A stretch of DNA of 64,000 nt, taken from Aphodovivens sp036306585 (GTDB lineage Bacteria; Actinomycetota; Coriobacteriia; Coriobacteriales; Eggerthellaceae). The position numbers were made by a program, and so were the translations under genes. This document shows, in pieces, positions 17,417 through 26,954 of the stretch. The notes beneath the pieces are model-generated. The model was not told the DNA's origin, ran no database searches, and saw only the letters and a list, made by a program, of their open reading frames with translations. The stretch lies in contig JAXJZF010000002.1 in NCBI GenBank assembly GCA_036306585.1, forward strand, positions 62,001-126,000, in the 5' to 3' direction. How positions within the stretch are numbered: position 1 is the stretch's first letter; each line of letters opens with the position of its first letter.

Positions 17417-18727
17417 GTGGCGAAAAAGCGGAGCGAAGCCGCCCGCGCCTTTGCCGAGGACGGTCCCCGCAAAACCCATGTGGGGGGCCAGGCGCTCATC
17501 GAAGGCGTGATGATGCGCGGCAAATTCAACTGGGCCGTTGCGGTGCGCGAGCCCGATGGCAATATGTACGTGGAGGAGCACGGCCTCGCAAGCGGCAAGC
17601 CCAAGAGCAAGTGGCTGAACTGGCCGGTGGTGCGGGGATGCCGCGCCTTCGTCGAGTCGCTGATGCTGGGCTACAAGGCCCTGGAGATCTCGGCGATGCA
17701 TGCGTTCGCCGATGAAGACGATCCGGAAGATGAAGATCGACCTGCGGGCTTCGGGGCTGAGGACGCCGGCGAAAAGCCTTTCTCTTGGAAGGACGACTTC
17801 GGAAATCCCGATGAGATGATCGATGCACTGGGCGCGCAGAGGGCACTCGAGGTGGTTTGCGAACCTGCGGTGCCCGGTGCGGATGCTGACGCTTCCGCAC
17901 CGCACCGCTTCGCTGCCCAGGGCACTGCGAACCCTTCGTGCGCTTCGCCACTGCAATCGGATGACGATTCTGACAGTGTGCAGACGGTTGCTTCAGCGCC
18001 CGCATCCACCGAGGGCTTCGGTTCTGACGGCGATTCCTCTTCCGAATCCGACGACGGCGGGTTCGGGAAGCGGGAGATGACCATCTCGATGGTGCTGGGG
18101 CTGGTGCTCGGCGTCGTCCTGTTCATCGTGGCGCCTGCGTTCATCACCAACCTGGTGGTGGGCGAGTACGATTCCAACCCCGTTGCTTGGAACATCTTCG
18201 ACGGCATATTGCGCGTGCTCGTGTTCGTGTTCTACATCTGGCTCATCGGGCGAATGCGGGACATCAAACGTATGTTTTCCTACCATGGCGCCGAGCATAA
18301 GACCATCCACTGCTACGAGCACGGGCTGCCGCTCACGCCCGAGAACGCGCGGTCGTTCCCGCGGCTTCACGTGCGCTGCGGCACGGCGTTCCTCATCATG
18401 GTGATGATCATCGCCATCTTCGTGTACACGGTCGTTCCCCTGGATGCGCTCATCGGAGCATGGGGCGTGCCCGACGGGGCGCCCAAACTGGCGCTGGTCA
18501 TTGCGGTGCGCATCCTGTTCCTGCCCGTCATCGCAGGCATTTCCTACGAGATCACCGTGCGCTGGGCGGGCAGCCATCCGGAAAACCCGCTGGTGAAGGT
18601 GGTGCTGTGGCCGGGCATGCAGATGCAGCGTCTCACCACTAAAGAGCCCGACGACGGCATGCTGGAATGCGCCATCGCCGCCATGCAGCGCGTGCTCGAT
18701 CGTGAAGAGGCCGAAGCGGCGCGCTAG
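17417..18727 (+). CDS. DUF1385 (YqhQ-like) membrane protein carrying an inserted linker
   Basis: A 436-residue protein with the DUF1385 signature HVGGQALIEGVMMRG (about 21-35) and, in the C-terminal half, four to five membrane segments with the conserved YHGAEHKTIHCYEHG (about 290-304) and RLHVRCGTAFL. The family is uncharacterised; the metal-like His cluster suggests an enzyme or carrier in the membrane. Between about residues 120 and 215 sits a long acidic Ser/Asp-rich linker that the family does not need. Part of it (17937-17988) is the same DNA as a linker in the fumarase gene, in reverse orientation (see findings). Confidence 0.85.
   Translation: MAKKRSEAARAFAEDGPRKTHVGGQALIEGVMMRGKFNWAVAVREPDGNMYVEEHGLASGKPKSKWLNWPVVRGCRAFVESLMLGYKALEISAMHAFADEDDPEDEDRPAGFGAEDAGEKPFSWKDDFGNPDEMIDALGAQRALEVVCEPAVPGADADASAPHRFAAQGTANPSCASPLQSDDDSDSVQTVASAPASTEGFGSDGDSSSESDDGGFGKREMTISMVLGLVLGVVLFIVAPAFITNLVVGEYDSNPVAWNIFDGILRVLVFVFYIWLIGRMRDIKRMFSYHGAEHKTIHCYEHGLPLTPENARSFPRLHVRCGTAFLIMVMIIAIFVYTVVPLDALIGAWGVPDGAPKLALVIAVRILFLPVIAGISYEITVRWAGSHPENPLVKVVLWPGMQMQRLTTKEPDDGMLECAIAAMQRVLDREEAEAAR
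17937..17988 (+). repeat. Interspersed 52-bp repeat, copy 1 (inside the DUF1385 gene)
   Basis: Identical at 41 of 52 positions, ungapped, to the reverse complement of 34913-34964. It is read here as part of the acidic Ser-rich linker. CACTG and CAGTG near its ends form a small inverted repeat kept in both copies. Weaker similarity may continue on both sides (about 17915-18055). Confidence 0.7.
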
Positions 18728-18761
18728 GAACGTCCCGCTTCGGCGTGCTGGAATGTCACGG

Positions 18762-19226
18762 CTAGCCCAGGTATTGCAGGTAGACCAGGTATTGCTGGGC
18801 GCTTGAGGGCACCTCGAGCGTGACGTTTTGGCCGTAGGCGTTCACGGTCACATACGAGGGGTCGTCGTAGGTTGTGATGGTGCCGTTCACGCCGGCGGCC
18901 GATCCGCTGAACGTCCCGGTGGCAGTGACGGAATCGGGCAGGGTCGCGACCTCCCAGTCCTGCACGGCGAGGTTCGAGATGCCCTGTTCGACGGTGGAGA
19001 TGGGAAGGCCGGTGGCGGCGGAGATCTGATTCACGCGTGACTCGAGCGCATCCTGCACGCGGTTTTTCAGGCCGCTTGCGTCAAGTGCGATGTTGGCAAC
19101 GGTATTCTTGGCTGCATTCGTCGTGTCGCCGATCACGCCCTCGGCGTTGGAGAGTGCGGTGATGCCGATGATCCCCACGATCATCACGATGATCAGCCCC
19201 ACGAAGAGCTTGACGACCTTTCCCAT
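18762..19226 (-). CDS. Membrane-anchored or secreted protein of unknown function
   Basis: A 154-residue protein with an N-terminal membrane segment (about 6-25, LFVGLIIVMIVGIIGITAL) and an extracytoplasmic domain of short Ser/Thr/Val-rich strands ending in YLVYLQYLG. No known family was recognised. AAAGGA upstream of the ATG at 19226 fixes the start. It stands alone, convergent with the DUF1385 gene. Confidence 0.7.
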   Translation of the reverse strand: MGKVVKLFVGLIIVMIVGIIGITALSNAEGVIGDTTNAAKNTVANIALDASGLKNRVQDALESRVNQISAATGLPISTVEQGISNLAVQDWEVATLPDSVTATGTFSGSAAGVNGTITTYDDPSYVTVNAYGQNVTLEVPSSAQQYLVYLQYLG

Positions 19227-19548
19227 GATGTGTCCTTTCGTCGTTCGGCGGTCCGCCGCTTGTGCGTTGATGCTGCGGATCTGCATGTGTGCGCTGCGGT
19301 TATCCGGTGTTCGTCGGTTCGGTTCCCGACGGCCCGCCTGACGATTAGCCTAGCGGAAACAGGGCGCCTTCACGAAACGTCCGCGGTTCTTGCAGAGAGT
19401 CGTAACGTAAAACCCATGGGAACTCCGTTACTCAAATGATATTATGAAGATGGCAATTGAAGGCACCCCGACGGCGTCCGCGCTCGGCCCGTCAACCGGG
19501 TGGGGCGGTGCGGTACAACGCCCGTGCGGCGGAAGGAGAGCGGGAGGC

Positions 19549-21378
19549 ATGCTCGATAGGAACCTGTTCGCGATGCCCGGCGCCCTGCGCATACTTGCCG
19601 TTCTGTGCCTTGCTACGGTGCTGCGCGCCGCTGCCGTCATCGGCCAGGCGTGGATGCTCGCCTGCGCCATCGACACGCTGCGCGCCGGAACCCCGTTTTC
19701 CGATGCGCTTCTTTCGCTTGGCGGCTTCTTCCTGTTCTTCCTTGCCCGCCAAGCGGTCGTTTTCGTCCAAGACGAGCTGCTCGAGCACTACGCTGCACGC
19801 CGTGTCGCCGATCTACGCGAAAGCGTGCTGCGGCGCGTGTTCGCCGAAGGCCCCCTGCTCGTGGCGCGGGAGGGGACCGGCAGCACGGTCGCCCTCGTCC
19901 TCGAAGGGGCCGATCAGGTGGACAACTACCTGCGCCTCGTCCTGCCCAAGATCGCCGGCGTGCTCATCATCCCGCTGGCCATTTTGGCGTTTGCGTTTCC
20001 CGTGGACTGGGTATCGGGGCTCATCATGCTCATCATGTTCCCCTTCATCATCTTCTACATGATCCTTTTGGGGAAAACCGCGAAAGCCGAAGCCGACCGC
20101 CAGCACGATGAGTTTAACCGCCTTGCCAACCATTTCGTCGACACGTTGCGCGGCCTCGACACCCTCAAGCTGTTCGGCCGCAGCGCCCAGCAAGGAGAGC
20201 GCGTGTATCAGGCAAGCGAGCGGCTGCGCACGGCGACCATGAAGACGCTGCGCACGGCGATCTTGAGCGGAGCGGTGCTGGACCTGTTCGCCACGTTCTC
20301 GGTGGCAGCGGTGGCTATCATGCTGGGATTCCGCCTGGTGGACGGCACCATTGGGTTCTTTTCGGCACTGCTGATGCTCATCTTGGTGCCGGAGTATTTC
20401 AAACCCATCCGCGAATACGCTTCCGACTACCATGCGTCGTTGGACGGCAAGACGTCGTTGGCGAGCATGCTCGCGCTGGGGGAGGGCGGAGACGGTGGTT
20501 CCGCCGCTATCGCGGAAGGTGCCGCAACGGGTGGTGGCAGCGCTTCGGCCCCCGTCGTGGAAGGCGTTGAAACCGCTGCGCCCGTGCAAGGAGAAGAGCC
20601 GCTGGCATTGCCGCCTGCCTGGACGGACGATTGCTCGCTTTCCGCCCGCTCCCTTGCGTTCGACTATGCCGATCGTCGTGCGCTCGAGAATGTTTCCTTC
20701 GAGGTGCGCGGCTTCATGAAGGTGGGTATCGTGGGCGCGAGCGGGTCGGGGAAGAGCACGCTCATCCAGCTGCTCGACGGGTTCGCGGCGCCTTCCGCGG
20801 GCGGATTCTCCTGCTCGATGGATGCCGGCGGGGCGCTCGCCGCCTGCCGTCTGGACTGCGATGCATGGCGCGGCCAGGTGGCGTGCATCCCGCAAGATCC
20901 CTATCTGTTTCATGCAACGTTGCGCGAGAATATCGCGTTCTACCGCCCCGACGCTCCCGACGACGCCATCGAGTCCGCCTTGCAGGCGGTGGGCCTCGAT
21001 CGGTTTGCGGCGGAGCTCCCGCAAGGGTTGGAAACGCCCATCGGCGAGGGCGCCCGCGCTCTTTCCGGCGGGCAGGCACAGCGTATCGCCTTGGCGCGTG
21101 CATTCTTGGACCCTGCCCGCCGCATCCTTCTGTTCGACGAGCCCACCGCGCATCTTGATATCGAAACCGAGCTCGAGTTGAAGCAGCGCATGCTTCCTCT
21201 GATGGAGGGCAGGCTTGTGTTCTTCGCGACGCACCGCCTTCATTGGGTGCGCGACATGGATCTGGTCTTGATTCTTGAGGATGGCAGGCTCGTGCAGGCG
21301 GGCGCGCCCGAGCGCCTGCTCTCCGAAGACGGGCCGCTCTTGCGCCTTGCGCGCCGCATGGAAGGGGGTGCGCGATGA
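19549..21378 (+). CDS. cydD: Cysteine/glutathione ABC exporter subunit CydD
   Basis: A 609-residue half-transporter (membrane domain plus ATPase) which with CydC exports thiols to the cell surface and is needed to assemble cytochrome bd. Membrane helices fill about 15-300; the ATPase has Walker A GASGSGKST, signature LSGGQAQR and Walker B ILLFDEPTAHLD, with H-loop THR. A low-complexity Gly/Ala/Glu linker (about 310-365) separates the halves. GGAAGGAG before 19549 favours that start over the in-frame ATG at 19444. The stop overlaps cydC by ATGA. Confidence 0.88.
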   Translation: MLDRNLFAMPGALRILAVLCLATVLRAAAVIGQAWMLACAIDTLRAGTPFSDALLSLGGFFLFFLARQAVVFVQDELLEHYAARRVADLRESVLRRVFAEGPLLVAREGTGSTVALVLEGADQVDNYLRLVLPKIAGVLIIPLAILAFAFPVDWVSGLIMLIMFPFIIFYMILLGKTAKAEADRQHDEFNRLANHFVDTLRGLDTLKLFGRSAQQGERVYQASERLRTATMKTLRTAILSGAVLDLFATFSVAAVAIMLGFRLVDGTIGFFSALLMLILVPEYFKPIREYASDYHASLDGKTSLASMLALGEGGDGGSAAIAEGAATGGGSASAPVVEGVETAAPVQGEEPLALPPAWTDDCSLSARSLAFDYADRRALENVSFEVRGFMKVGIVGASGSGKSTLIQLLDGFAAPSAGGFSCSMDAGGALAACRLDCDAWRGQVACIPQDPYLFHATLRENIAFYRPDAPDDAIESALQAVGLDRFAAELPQGLETPIGEGARALSGGQAQRIALARAFLDPARRILLFDEPTAHLDIETELELKQRMLPLMEGRLVFFATHRLHWVRDMDLVLILEDGRLVQAGAPERLLSEDGPLLRLARRMEGGAR

Positions 21379-23150
21379 GCGTCGAGTCTCCCCGTGGCGC
21401 CGTTGCCGGCGCCGACGCGCGCATGCCGCTATGGCGGCGCGATAGCTGGGTGAAACCCTTCTTCAAGCAGTACCGCCGTGCGTTGGCGTTGGCGCTTGCG
21501 TTGGGCATCGCCACCTTCGTGTTCGCCGCGGCGCTCATGTTCACGTCGGGCTACCTCATCAGCGGGGCGCCGCTGGTGGTATCGGTGCTGGTGCTCAACG
21601 TGCCCTTGGGGCTGGTGCGCCTGTTCGGCGCAGGCAAGCCGCTGTTGAACTACTTCGAGCGCCTGGCCAGTCACGACTGGGTGCTGCGCATGACGAGCCT
21701 TCTGCGTTTGCGCCTGTACCGCAGTGCCGAGCGCGAGGCGTTGGATCCGGAGGCGAAACGCACCACGGGCGACATGCTGGGGCTGCTGGCCCAGGATGTG
21801 GGGCATATCCAGAACCTGTATCTGCGCACATTGTTCCCGCTGATCATCGGCGTCGTCCTGTACCTTGCGCTCGTGATGGGCACCGGCATCCTCGATGTGC
21901 GGCTGGGGTTGGCGATGCTGGTGCTGGCGGGCCTTGCCGCGGTGACGGCTCCGCTGGTGTCGGTGCTGGCGAACGCTGCACGCGAGTTGCGGTGCAAGCA
22001 GCTGCGCTCGCGCCTCTACGATCGGCTTTCCGATAACGTGCTGGGCGTGGGCGATTGGGTTCTTTCCCAGCGCAGCGGCGATTACCTTGCCTCCCATGAA
22101 CGCGCGGAAGCGCTCTTGCGCGAAGAGCGCCGCAAGGTCGATCGCTTCTCCCGTGTGCGCGATCTGGCGCTTCAGGCGGTCTTCGGCGCCACCGTGGTGG
22201 CCTTGCTCGCATGGGCTGGCACGCGGTTCGGGGGGCTGCCCGATGGTGGGGCGAACTGGGTCGCCGCCTTCGCGCTGGGCTTCTTCCCGCTCATAGAGGC
22301 CTTCGCGCCCCTATCCGGCGCGGCGCAGCAAGCCGGCTCCTATCGCGACTCCGTCCAACACCTCAACGACCTGCCCGACCCCGATGCGCCGCGTGCGTCA
22401 TCGGCGGTCGAACCGTCCCGCCCGCTTGACATCCGTATCGACAGCGTCTTCTTCCGCTATGCCGGGGTCGAACGCGACACGTTGAGCGGCTTGAGCCTGG
22501 ATATCCCCTTCGGCCAGAAGGTGGCGGTGCTCGGCCGAAGCGGGGCGGGGAAATCGACTCTGGCCGCGCTCATCCGCGGCGACATCCGCCCCCAGCGCGG
22601 GTCGGTGGAGCTGGGCGGGGCGCCGTGCGCCGCCATAGGGGACGGCATGGCGCGCTATCTGGGCGTGATCCAGCAGCGCACGTACCTGTTCAACGCCACG
22701 CTGCTGGACAACCTGCGCATCGGCGATCCCGACGCTACCGAGCAGCAGGCGCGCGATGCGCTCGAGCGCGTGGGGTTGGGCCCGCTGCTCGATCGCCTGC
22801 CCGACGGCCTGGGCACCATGGTCGATGAGGCGGGCCTGCGCTTCTCGGGCGGCGAGCGCCATCGCATCGCGCTTGCGCGCGTGCTGCTGCTGGGTGCGCC
22901 CATCGTCATGCTCGACGAGCCGTTCGCCGCGCTCGATCCCATCACCGAGGCCGACCTGCTACGCACTTTGCGCGAGGTGTTCGCCGACCGCACGCTCATC
23001 CTCATCACGCACCATCTGCGTGGCGTGGCCGACATGGACCGCGTGGTATTCCTCGCAGACGGCAAAGCGGCAATCGACGGCGAGCCTGCCGCGCTCGAGC
23101 GCGGCAACGCCTACTACCGCCGCCTGGTCAAGCTCGACCGGGGCATCTAG
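21375..23150 (+). CDS. cydC: Cysteine/glutathione ABC exporter subunit CydC
   Basis: A 591-residue partner of CydD. Six membrane helices lie in about 30-310; the ATPase domain shows Walker A GRSGAGKST, signature FSGGERHR, Walker B IVMLDEPFAALD and H-loop THH. The ATGA overlap with cydD and equal architecture indicate a heterodimer. cydAB is not in the window, so the oxidase genes must be elsewhere if the pair serves cytochrome bd; a more general thiol export role is also possible. Confidence 0.88.
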   Translation: MSVESPRGAVAGADARMPLWRRDSWVKPFFKQYRRALALALALGIATFVFAAALMFTSGYLISGAPLVVSVLVLNVPLGLVRLFGAGKPLLNYFERLASHDWVLRMTSLLRLRLYRSAEREALDPEAKRTTGDMLGLLAQDVGHIQNLYLRTLFPLIIGVVLYLALVMGTGILDVRLGLAMLVLAGLAAVTAPLVSVLANAARELRCKQLRSRLYDRLSDNVLGVGDWVLSQRSGDYLASHERAEALLREERRKVDRFSRVRDLALQAVFGATVVALLAWAGTRFGGLPDGGANWVAAFALGFFPLIEAFAPLSGAAQQAGSYRDSVQHLNDLPDPDAPRASSAVEPSRPLDIRIDSVFFRYAGVERDTLSGLSLDIPFGQKVAVLGRSGAGKSTLAALIRGDIRPQRGSVELGGAPCAAIGDGMARYLGVIQQRTYLFNATLLDNLRIGDPDATEQQARDALERVGLGPLLDRLPDGLGTMVDEAGLRFSGGERHRIALARVLLLGAPIVMLDEPFAALDPITEADLLRTLREVFADRTLILITHHLRGVADMDRVVFLADGKAAIDGEPAALERGNAYYRRLVKLDRGI

Positions 23151-23466
23151 ACGTCGGGACCGCGCCCCTGCTCCCGTCCACCGTCCTCGCGCCTCTTCCG
23201 GGTGTGCGGGGGCGCCTGCTCGTTTTCACCCGCTTAGGCGGCGTCCATCGCATCGTTGCGCCGCCACTGTGAGGAAACGCCGATTGTGCGCGATGCGGCG
23301 GACGTTCGGGGGAATTTCCCCCAAACGTCTAAAATCGTGTATGCTTACCTGCATTGCGCTTCTCGATCAAGCGCGCATCCCCGCACACGGAAAACATTTT
23401 GGTGGGGCAATCGTGTGAACGACCCGCGCCGGCGCTGCGGACGCCGAGCGCAGAAGGAGGAACCCC
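23151..23466. other. Intergenic region cydC-topA with near-perfect 29-bp palindrome
   Basis: 316 bases without a gene. At 23301-23329 the arms GACGTTCGGGGGAA and TTCCCCCAAACGTC pair with one mismatch around a single T, followed by TAAAATCG. It may be the cydDC terminator or an operator for topA. The topA ribosome site AGAAGGAGG lies at 23452-23460. No promoter could be assigned with confidence. Confidence 0.45.
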
Positions 23467-25989
23467 ATGAAACTGGTGGTTACCGAGAAGAACGATGCGG
23501 CTCAGAAAATCGCCGATCTGTTGGGCGCATCCAAACCGAAATCCGACAAGGTGTATAACACGCCGGTGTACCGCTTCACGGTGCAAGGCGAGGAATGGGT
23601 GACCATTGGCCTGCGCGGCCACATCCTGGAACCCGATTTCGCCCCCACGCTCACGTACAAGAAACGCGGCGGCTGGCGCGGCGTCACCGCCGATGGGGAA
23701 GTGGTTCCCGCCGACGTGCCCGACAGCCTCCCCAAGCCCCCTTTTAAAAAGAAGAAGCCCTTTACGGAGGACGGTATCGAGTTCAAGGGCTGGAAGATGG
23801 ACGCGCTGCCGTACTTGGTGTATGCGCCTATCGAGAAGCTGCCTAAGGAAAAGGACATCATCCGCTCGTTGAAGAACCTGGCGAAGAAAGCCGATTCGGT
23901 TGTCATCGCCACCGACTTCGACCGCGAAGGCGAGCTCATCGGCTCCGATGCACTCTCGTGCATCCTCGAGGTGAACCCCGACGTGCCGGTGAGCCGCGCG
24001 CGCTATTCCGCGTTCACCAAAGGCGAGATCACGCATGCCTTCGACAATCTGGTCGAGGTTGACTCCAATCTGGCCAGCGCCGGCGCTTCCCGTCAGGACA
24101 TCGACCTCATCTGGGGCGCGGTGCTCACACGCTACCTCACGCTGGTGAAGTTCGCCGGCTACGGCAACGTGCGCAGCTCCGGCCGCGTGCAAACCCCCAC
24201 GCTCGCGCTCATCGTGGCGCGCGAGCGTGAACGGTTGGCATTCGTCCCCGAGGACTACTGGGTGATTCGCGGTCGCTTCGACGCCGGTGCCCAGACGGGC
24301 CCCACCGACGGCGAGGGCGAGCTTGCGTTCGAGGCGCCGCACGGCACGGCGCGCTTCAAGGATCAAGCCGCTGCCGACGCCGCTATGGCGCATGTCCAAG
24401 GCGCGACCTCGGCGAACGTGGTCGCTGTCGAGAAGAAGCAGCGCCGCGTGGCGCCTCCCGTGCCGTTCAACACCACCAGTCTGATGGCTGCCGCCTCGTC
24501 GGAGGGCCTTTCGCCTGCGCGCACCATGCGCATCGCCGAGAGCCTGTACATGGACGGCTACATCAGCTATCCGCGCGTCGACAACACGGTGTATCCCAGC
24601 ACGCTGGATCTGCGCGAGACCGTGCAGGCTATCGCCGGCAACCCCGCCTACGCGCCCTACTGCAAGCAGCTGCTTTCGAAGAGCAAGCTCACTGCAACGC
24701 GCGGCAAGAAGGAAACCACCGACCATCCGCCCATCTACCCCACGGCGCTGGCCACGCCCGATGACCTGGCGCCGGCAGATTGGAAGCTGTACAACCTCAT
24801 CGCGCGCCGCTTCCTGGCGACGCTTTCGGATGCCGCCACAGTGGAGGGCACCAAGGTCACGCTCGACGTCGACGGCGAGCGCTTCGCAGCGAAGGGCGAT
24901 GTGCTGGTGAATCCGGGATTCCGCGCCATCTACCCCTACGGTTTGAAGAAGGACGAGCAGCTGCCGGCGCTCTCCGAAGGTCAGACGATTGCGTTCAATG
25001 GGGCCACCTGCACCAAGAAGCAGACCGAGCCGCCTGCCCGCTACAGCCAAGGACGCCTCATCCAGGAGATGGAGAAGCTGGGGCTGGGCACCAAATCGAC
25101 CCGCCACAGCATCATCGAGCGCCTGTACACGGTGAAGTACATCCAAAACGATCCCATCGAGCCCAGCCAGCTGGGTATGGCGGTGTGCGACGCGCTGGAC
25201 AAGTTCGCCCCGCACATCACGCATCCGCAGATGACGGCCGAATTGGAAGAGGAGATGGATGCCATCGCCGAAGGCGGCAAGACCAAAGCCGAGGTCGTCA
25301 TGAACTCGCGCAACCTGCTGTCCGAGCAGCTAGCCAACCTCATGCCCCATTCCGAAGAGGTGAAAGAGGCTCTCGCCGATGCCGTCGCCGCCGACGCCTA
25401 CGTGGGCAAATGCCCCAAATGCGGCAAGGACCTGCAGCTGCGCGCCAGCCAGAAAACGCGCGGCATGTTCATCGGCTGCGCCGGCTGGCCCGATTGCGAC
25501 GTGACCTACCCGCTGCCCAAGGGCAAGATCGAGGCGCTGCCCGACCCGTGCCCCACCTGCGGTATGCCCCAAGTGAAGGTGACGGCGTTCCGCAGCAAGC
25601 CGCGCACGCTGTGCATCGATCCCAACTGCCCCACCAACAAGGAGCCCGACGTGGTGGTGGGCGAGTGCCCCGCCTGCAAGGCGGCGGGCAAGCAGGCCAA
25701 GCTCATCGCCCGCAAGAACCCCAAGACCCTGAACCGTTTTATCCGTTGCGAGAACTACGACGAATGCGGTACGGGCTATCCGCTGCCCCAGTACGGCAAG
25801 CTCACCGCCACCGACGAGGTGTGCGAGCACTGCGGAGCCCCGCTGGTCATCGTTACCACCAACCGTGGGCCGTGGAAGCTGTGCCCCAACTTCGACTGCC
25901 CCGGTAAGGAGAAGGACGATGCGAAGAAGGGCCCGGGCCGCGGCGGACGTCGCGGCGGCAAGCGCGCCTCCTCTAGGAAGAAGGCGTAG
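23467..25989 (+). CDS. topA: Type IA DNA topoisomerase I, archaeal-like, with C-terminal zinc ribbons
   Basis: An 840-residue topoisomerase that relaxes negative supercoils. The Toprim domain opens with LVVTEKNDAAQKIADLL and holds the acidic motif ATDFDREGE (about 156-164). The catalytic tyrosine lies in MDGYISYPRVDNTVYP (Tyr about 363), a variant of the usual GxITYxRTDS and closer to archaeal enzymes. Four zinc-ribbon-like repeats follow residue 640 (CPKCGKDL, CPTCGMPQ, CPACKAAGK, CEHCGAPL, each with a second Cys pair). A basic tail rich in Gly, Arg and Lys ends the protein. The formate/nitrite channel gene starts two bases later. Confidence 0.9.
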   Translation: MKLVVTEKNDAAQKIADLLGASKPKSDKVYNTPVYRFTVQGEEWVTIGLRGHILEPDFAPTLTYKKRGGWRGVTADGEVVPADVPDSLPKPPFKKKKPFTEDGIEFKGWKMDALPYLVYAPIEKLPKEKDIIRSLKNLAKKADSVVIATDFDREGELIGSDALSCILEVNPDVPVSRARYSAFTKGEITHAFDNLVEVDSNLASAGASRQDIDLIWGAVLTRYLTLVKFAGYGNVRSSGRVQTPTLALIVARERERLAFVPEDYWVIRGRFDAGAQTGPTDGEGELAFEAPHGTARFKDQAAADAAMAHVQGATSANVVAVEKKQRRVAPPVPFNTTSLMAAASSEGLSPARTMRIAESLYMDGYISYPRVDNTVYPSTLDLRETVQAIAGNPAYAPYCKQLLSKSKLTATRGKKETTDHPPIYPTALATPDDLAPADWKLYNLIARRFLATLSDAATVEGTKVTLDVDGERFAAKGDVLVNPGFRAIYPYGLKKDEQLPALSEGQTIAFNGATCTKKQTEPPARYSQGRLIQEMEKLGLGTKSTRHSIIERLYTVKYIQNDPIEPSQLGMAVCDALDKFAPHITHPQMTAELEEEMDAIAEGGKTKAEVVMNSRNLLSEQLANLMPHSEEVKEALADAVAADAYVGKCPKCGKDLQLRASQKTRGMFIGCAGWPDCDVTYPLPKGKIEALPDPCPTCGMPQVKVTAFRSKPRTLCIDPNCPTNKEPDVVVGECPACKAAGKQAKLIARKNPKTLNRFIRCENYDECGTGYPLPQYGKLTATDEVCEHCGAPLVIVTTNRGPWKLCPNFDCPGKEKDDAKKGPGRGGRRGGKRASSRKKA

Positions 25990-25991
25990 CC

Positions 25992-26807
25992 GTGCCCCAT
26001 CCGCAATCGACGGTGGCGCTCAACGCTGCCGAAACCCAGAAGGCCATCGAGCGCACCGCGCTGGGCAAGCCTTCCATGCCGCCTTCCCGCGTGTTCGTGT
26101 CGGGAATGCTGGCCGGCGCCTTCATCGCGTTCGGCGCGCTGTTCTTCTGCCTGGTTTCCTCGGATACGCAGCTTCCCTTCGCCGCCTCGCGCGTGCTGGG
26201 CGGTGTGTGCTTCTGCTTGGGGCTGGTGCTGGTGGTGTGCTGCGGCGCCGAGCTGTTCACCGGCAACATCATGATGATGGGCGCAGTGGGCACCGGCAAG
26301 CTCACCTGGGGGCCCATTCTGAAGAACTGGGTGCTGGTGTGGTTCGGCAACTTCGCCGGCGCGCTGGTGGCGGTCGCATTGGTGTTCTTCGCCGACATCG
26401 CTGCCATGAACGGCGGCGCGGTGGGCGAGGCCATGGTGAGCATCGCCGCGGGCAAGGCCGTGTTCGACGGTCCCATGCTGTTCTTCAAGGGTGTGCTGTG
26501 CAACATCTTCGTGTGCCTGGCGGTGCGCATCGGGTTCTCCTCGCGTGCCATCGTCGACAAGGTGGTGGGCGTGCTGCTCCCCATCACGGCGTTCGTCGCC
26601 TGCGGGTTCGAGCACTGCATCGCCAACATGTTCTTCCTGTCCATGGGACTGCTGCAAAACGCCGTGGGCGTGGGCGCGGCTGGCGCGGTGGGTCCTGCCG
26701 CCGCTGCGTTCAACCTGGCGGTGGTCACGCTGGGCAACATCGTGGGCGGAGGCATCGTTGCGGTCGTGTACTGGTTCCTTCTAGGCACACGTTCCGAAGA
26801 AGAATAG
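25992..26807 (+). CDS. Formate/nitrite transporter (FNT) family channel
   Basis: A 271-residue membrane protein with six hydrophobic segments and the FNT hallmarks: GAFIAFGALFF in helix 1, LFTGNIMMM in the first re-entrant loop and SIAAGKAVFDG plus LCNIFVCLAV in the second. FNT pentamers carry formate, nitrite, lactate or hydrosulfide; the substrate cannot be chosen here. The gene starts with GTG two bases after topA, so the two are cotranscribed, although the functions are not related. Confidence 0.85.
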   Translation: MPHPQSTVALNAAETQKAIERTALGKPSMPPSRVFVSGMLAGAFIAFGALFFCLVSSDTQLPFAASRVLGGVCFCLGLVLVVCCGAELFTGNIMMMGAVGTGKLTWGPILKNWVLVWFGNFAGALVAVALVFFADIAAMNGGAVGEAMVSIAAGKAVFDGPMLFFKGVLCNIFVCLAVRIGFSSRAIVDKVVGVLLPITAFVACGFEHCIANMFFLSMGLLQNAVGVGAAGAVGPAAAAFNLAVVTLGNIVGGGIVAVVYWFLLGTRSEEE

Positions 26808-26855
26808 CCGCTTCGCGTCGAGGCGTCCGACGCCGATGCTATCTGGATGAACCGT

Positions 26856-26883
26856 GGAAGCCGCCCTTCAGGCGGCTTCCATT
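26856..26883 (+). terminator. Hairpin after the FNT gene
   Basis: Arms GGAAGCCGCC and GGCGGCTTCC (26856-26865, 26871-26880) are perfect, with loop CTTCA. The T-tract is short (ATT), so termination may be weak. Confidence 0.6.
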
Positions 26884-26954
26884 GCGCGTCTGGGTATACA
26901 ATACGCAGGTCGAAACGCGGGGAAGGCCCGCATCGTTTACAAGGAAGGCGCATC

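Noticed and set aside
20481..20640. The CydD linker as another copy of the interspersed repeat
   Set aside because: It is also a low-complexity linker, but no convincing DNA alignment to the 52-bp core was found.
23265..23300. Resemblance of the cydC-topA gap to the interspersed repeat
   Set aside because: Only scattered short matches that need gaps; not above background.
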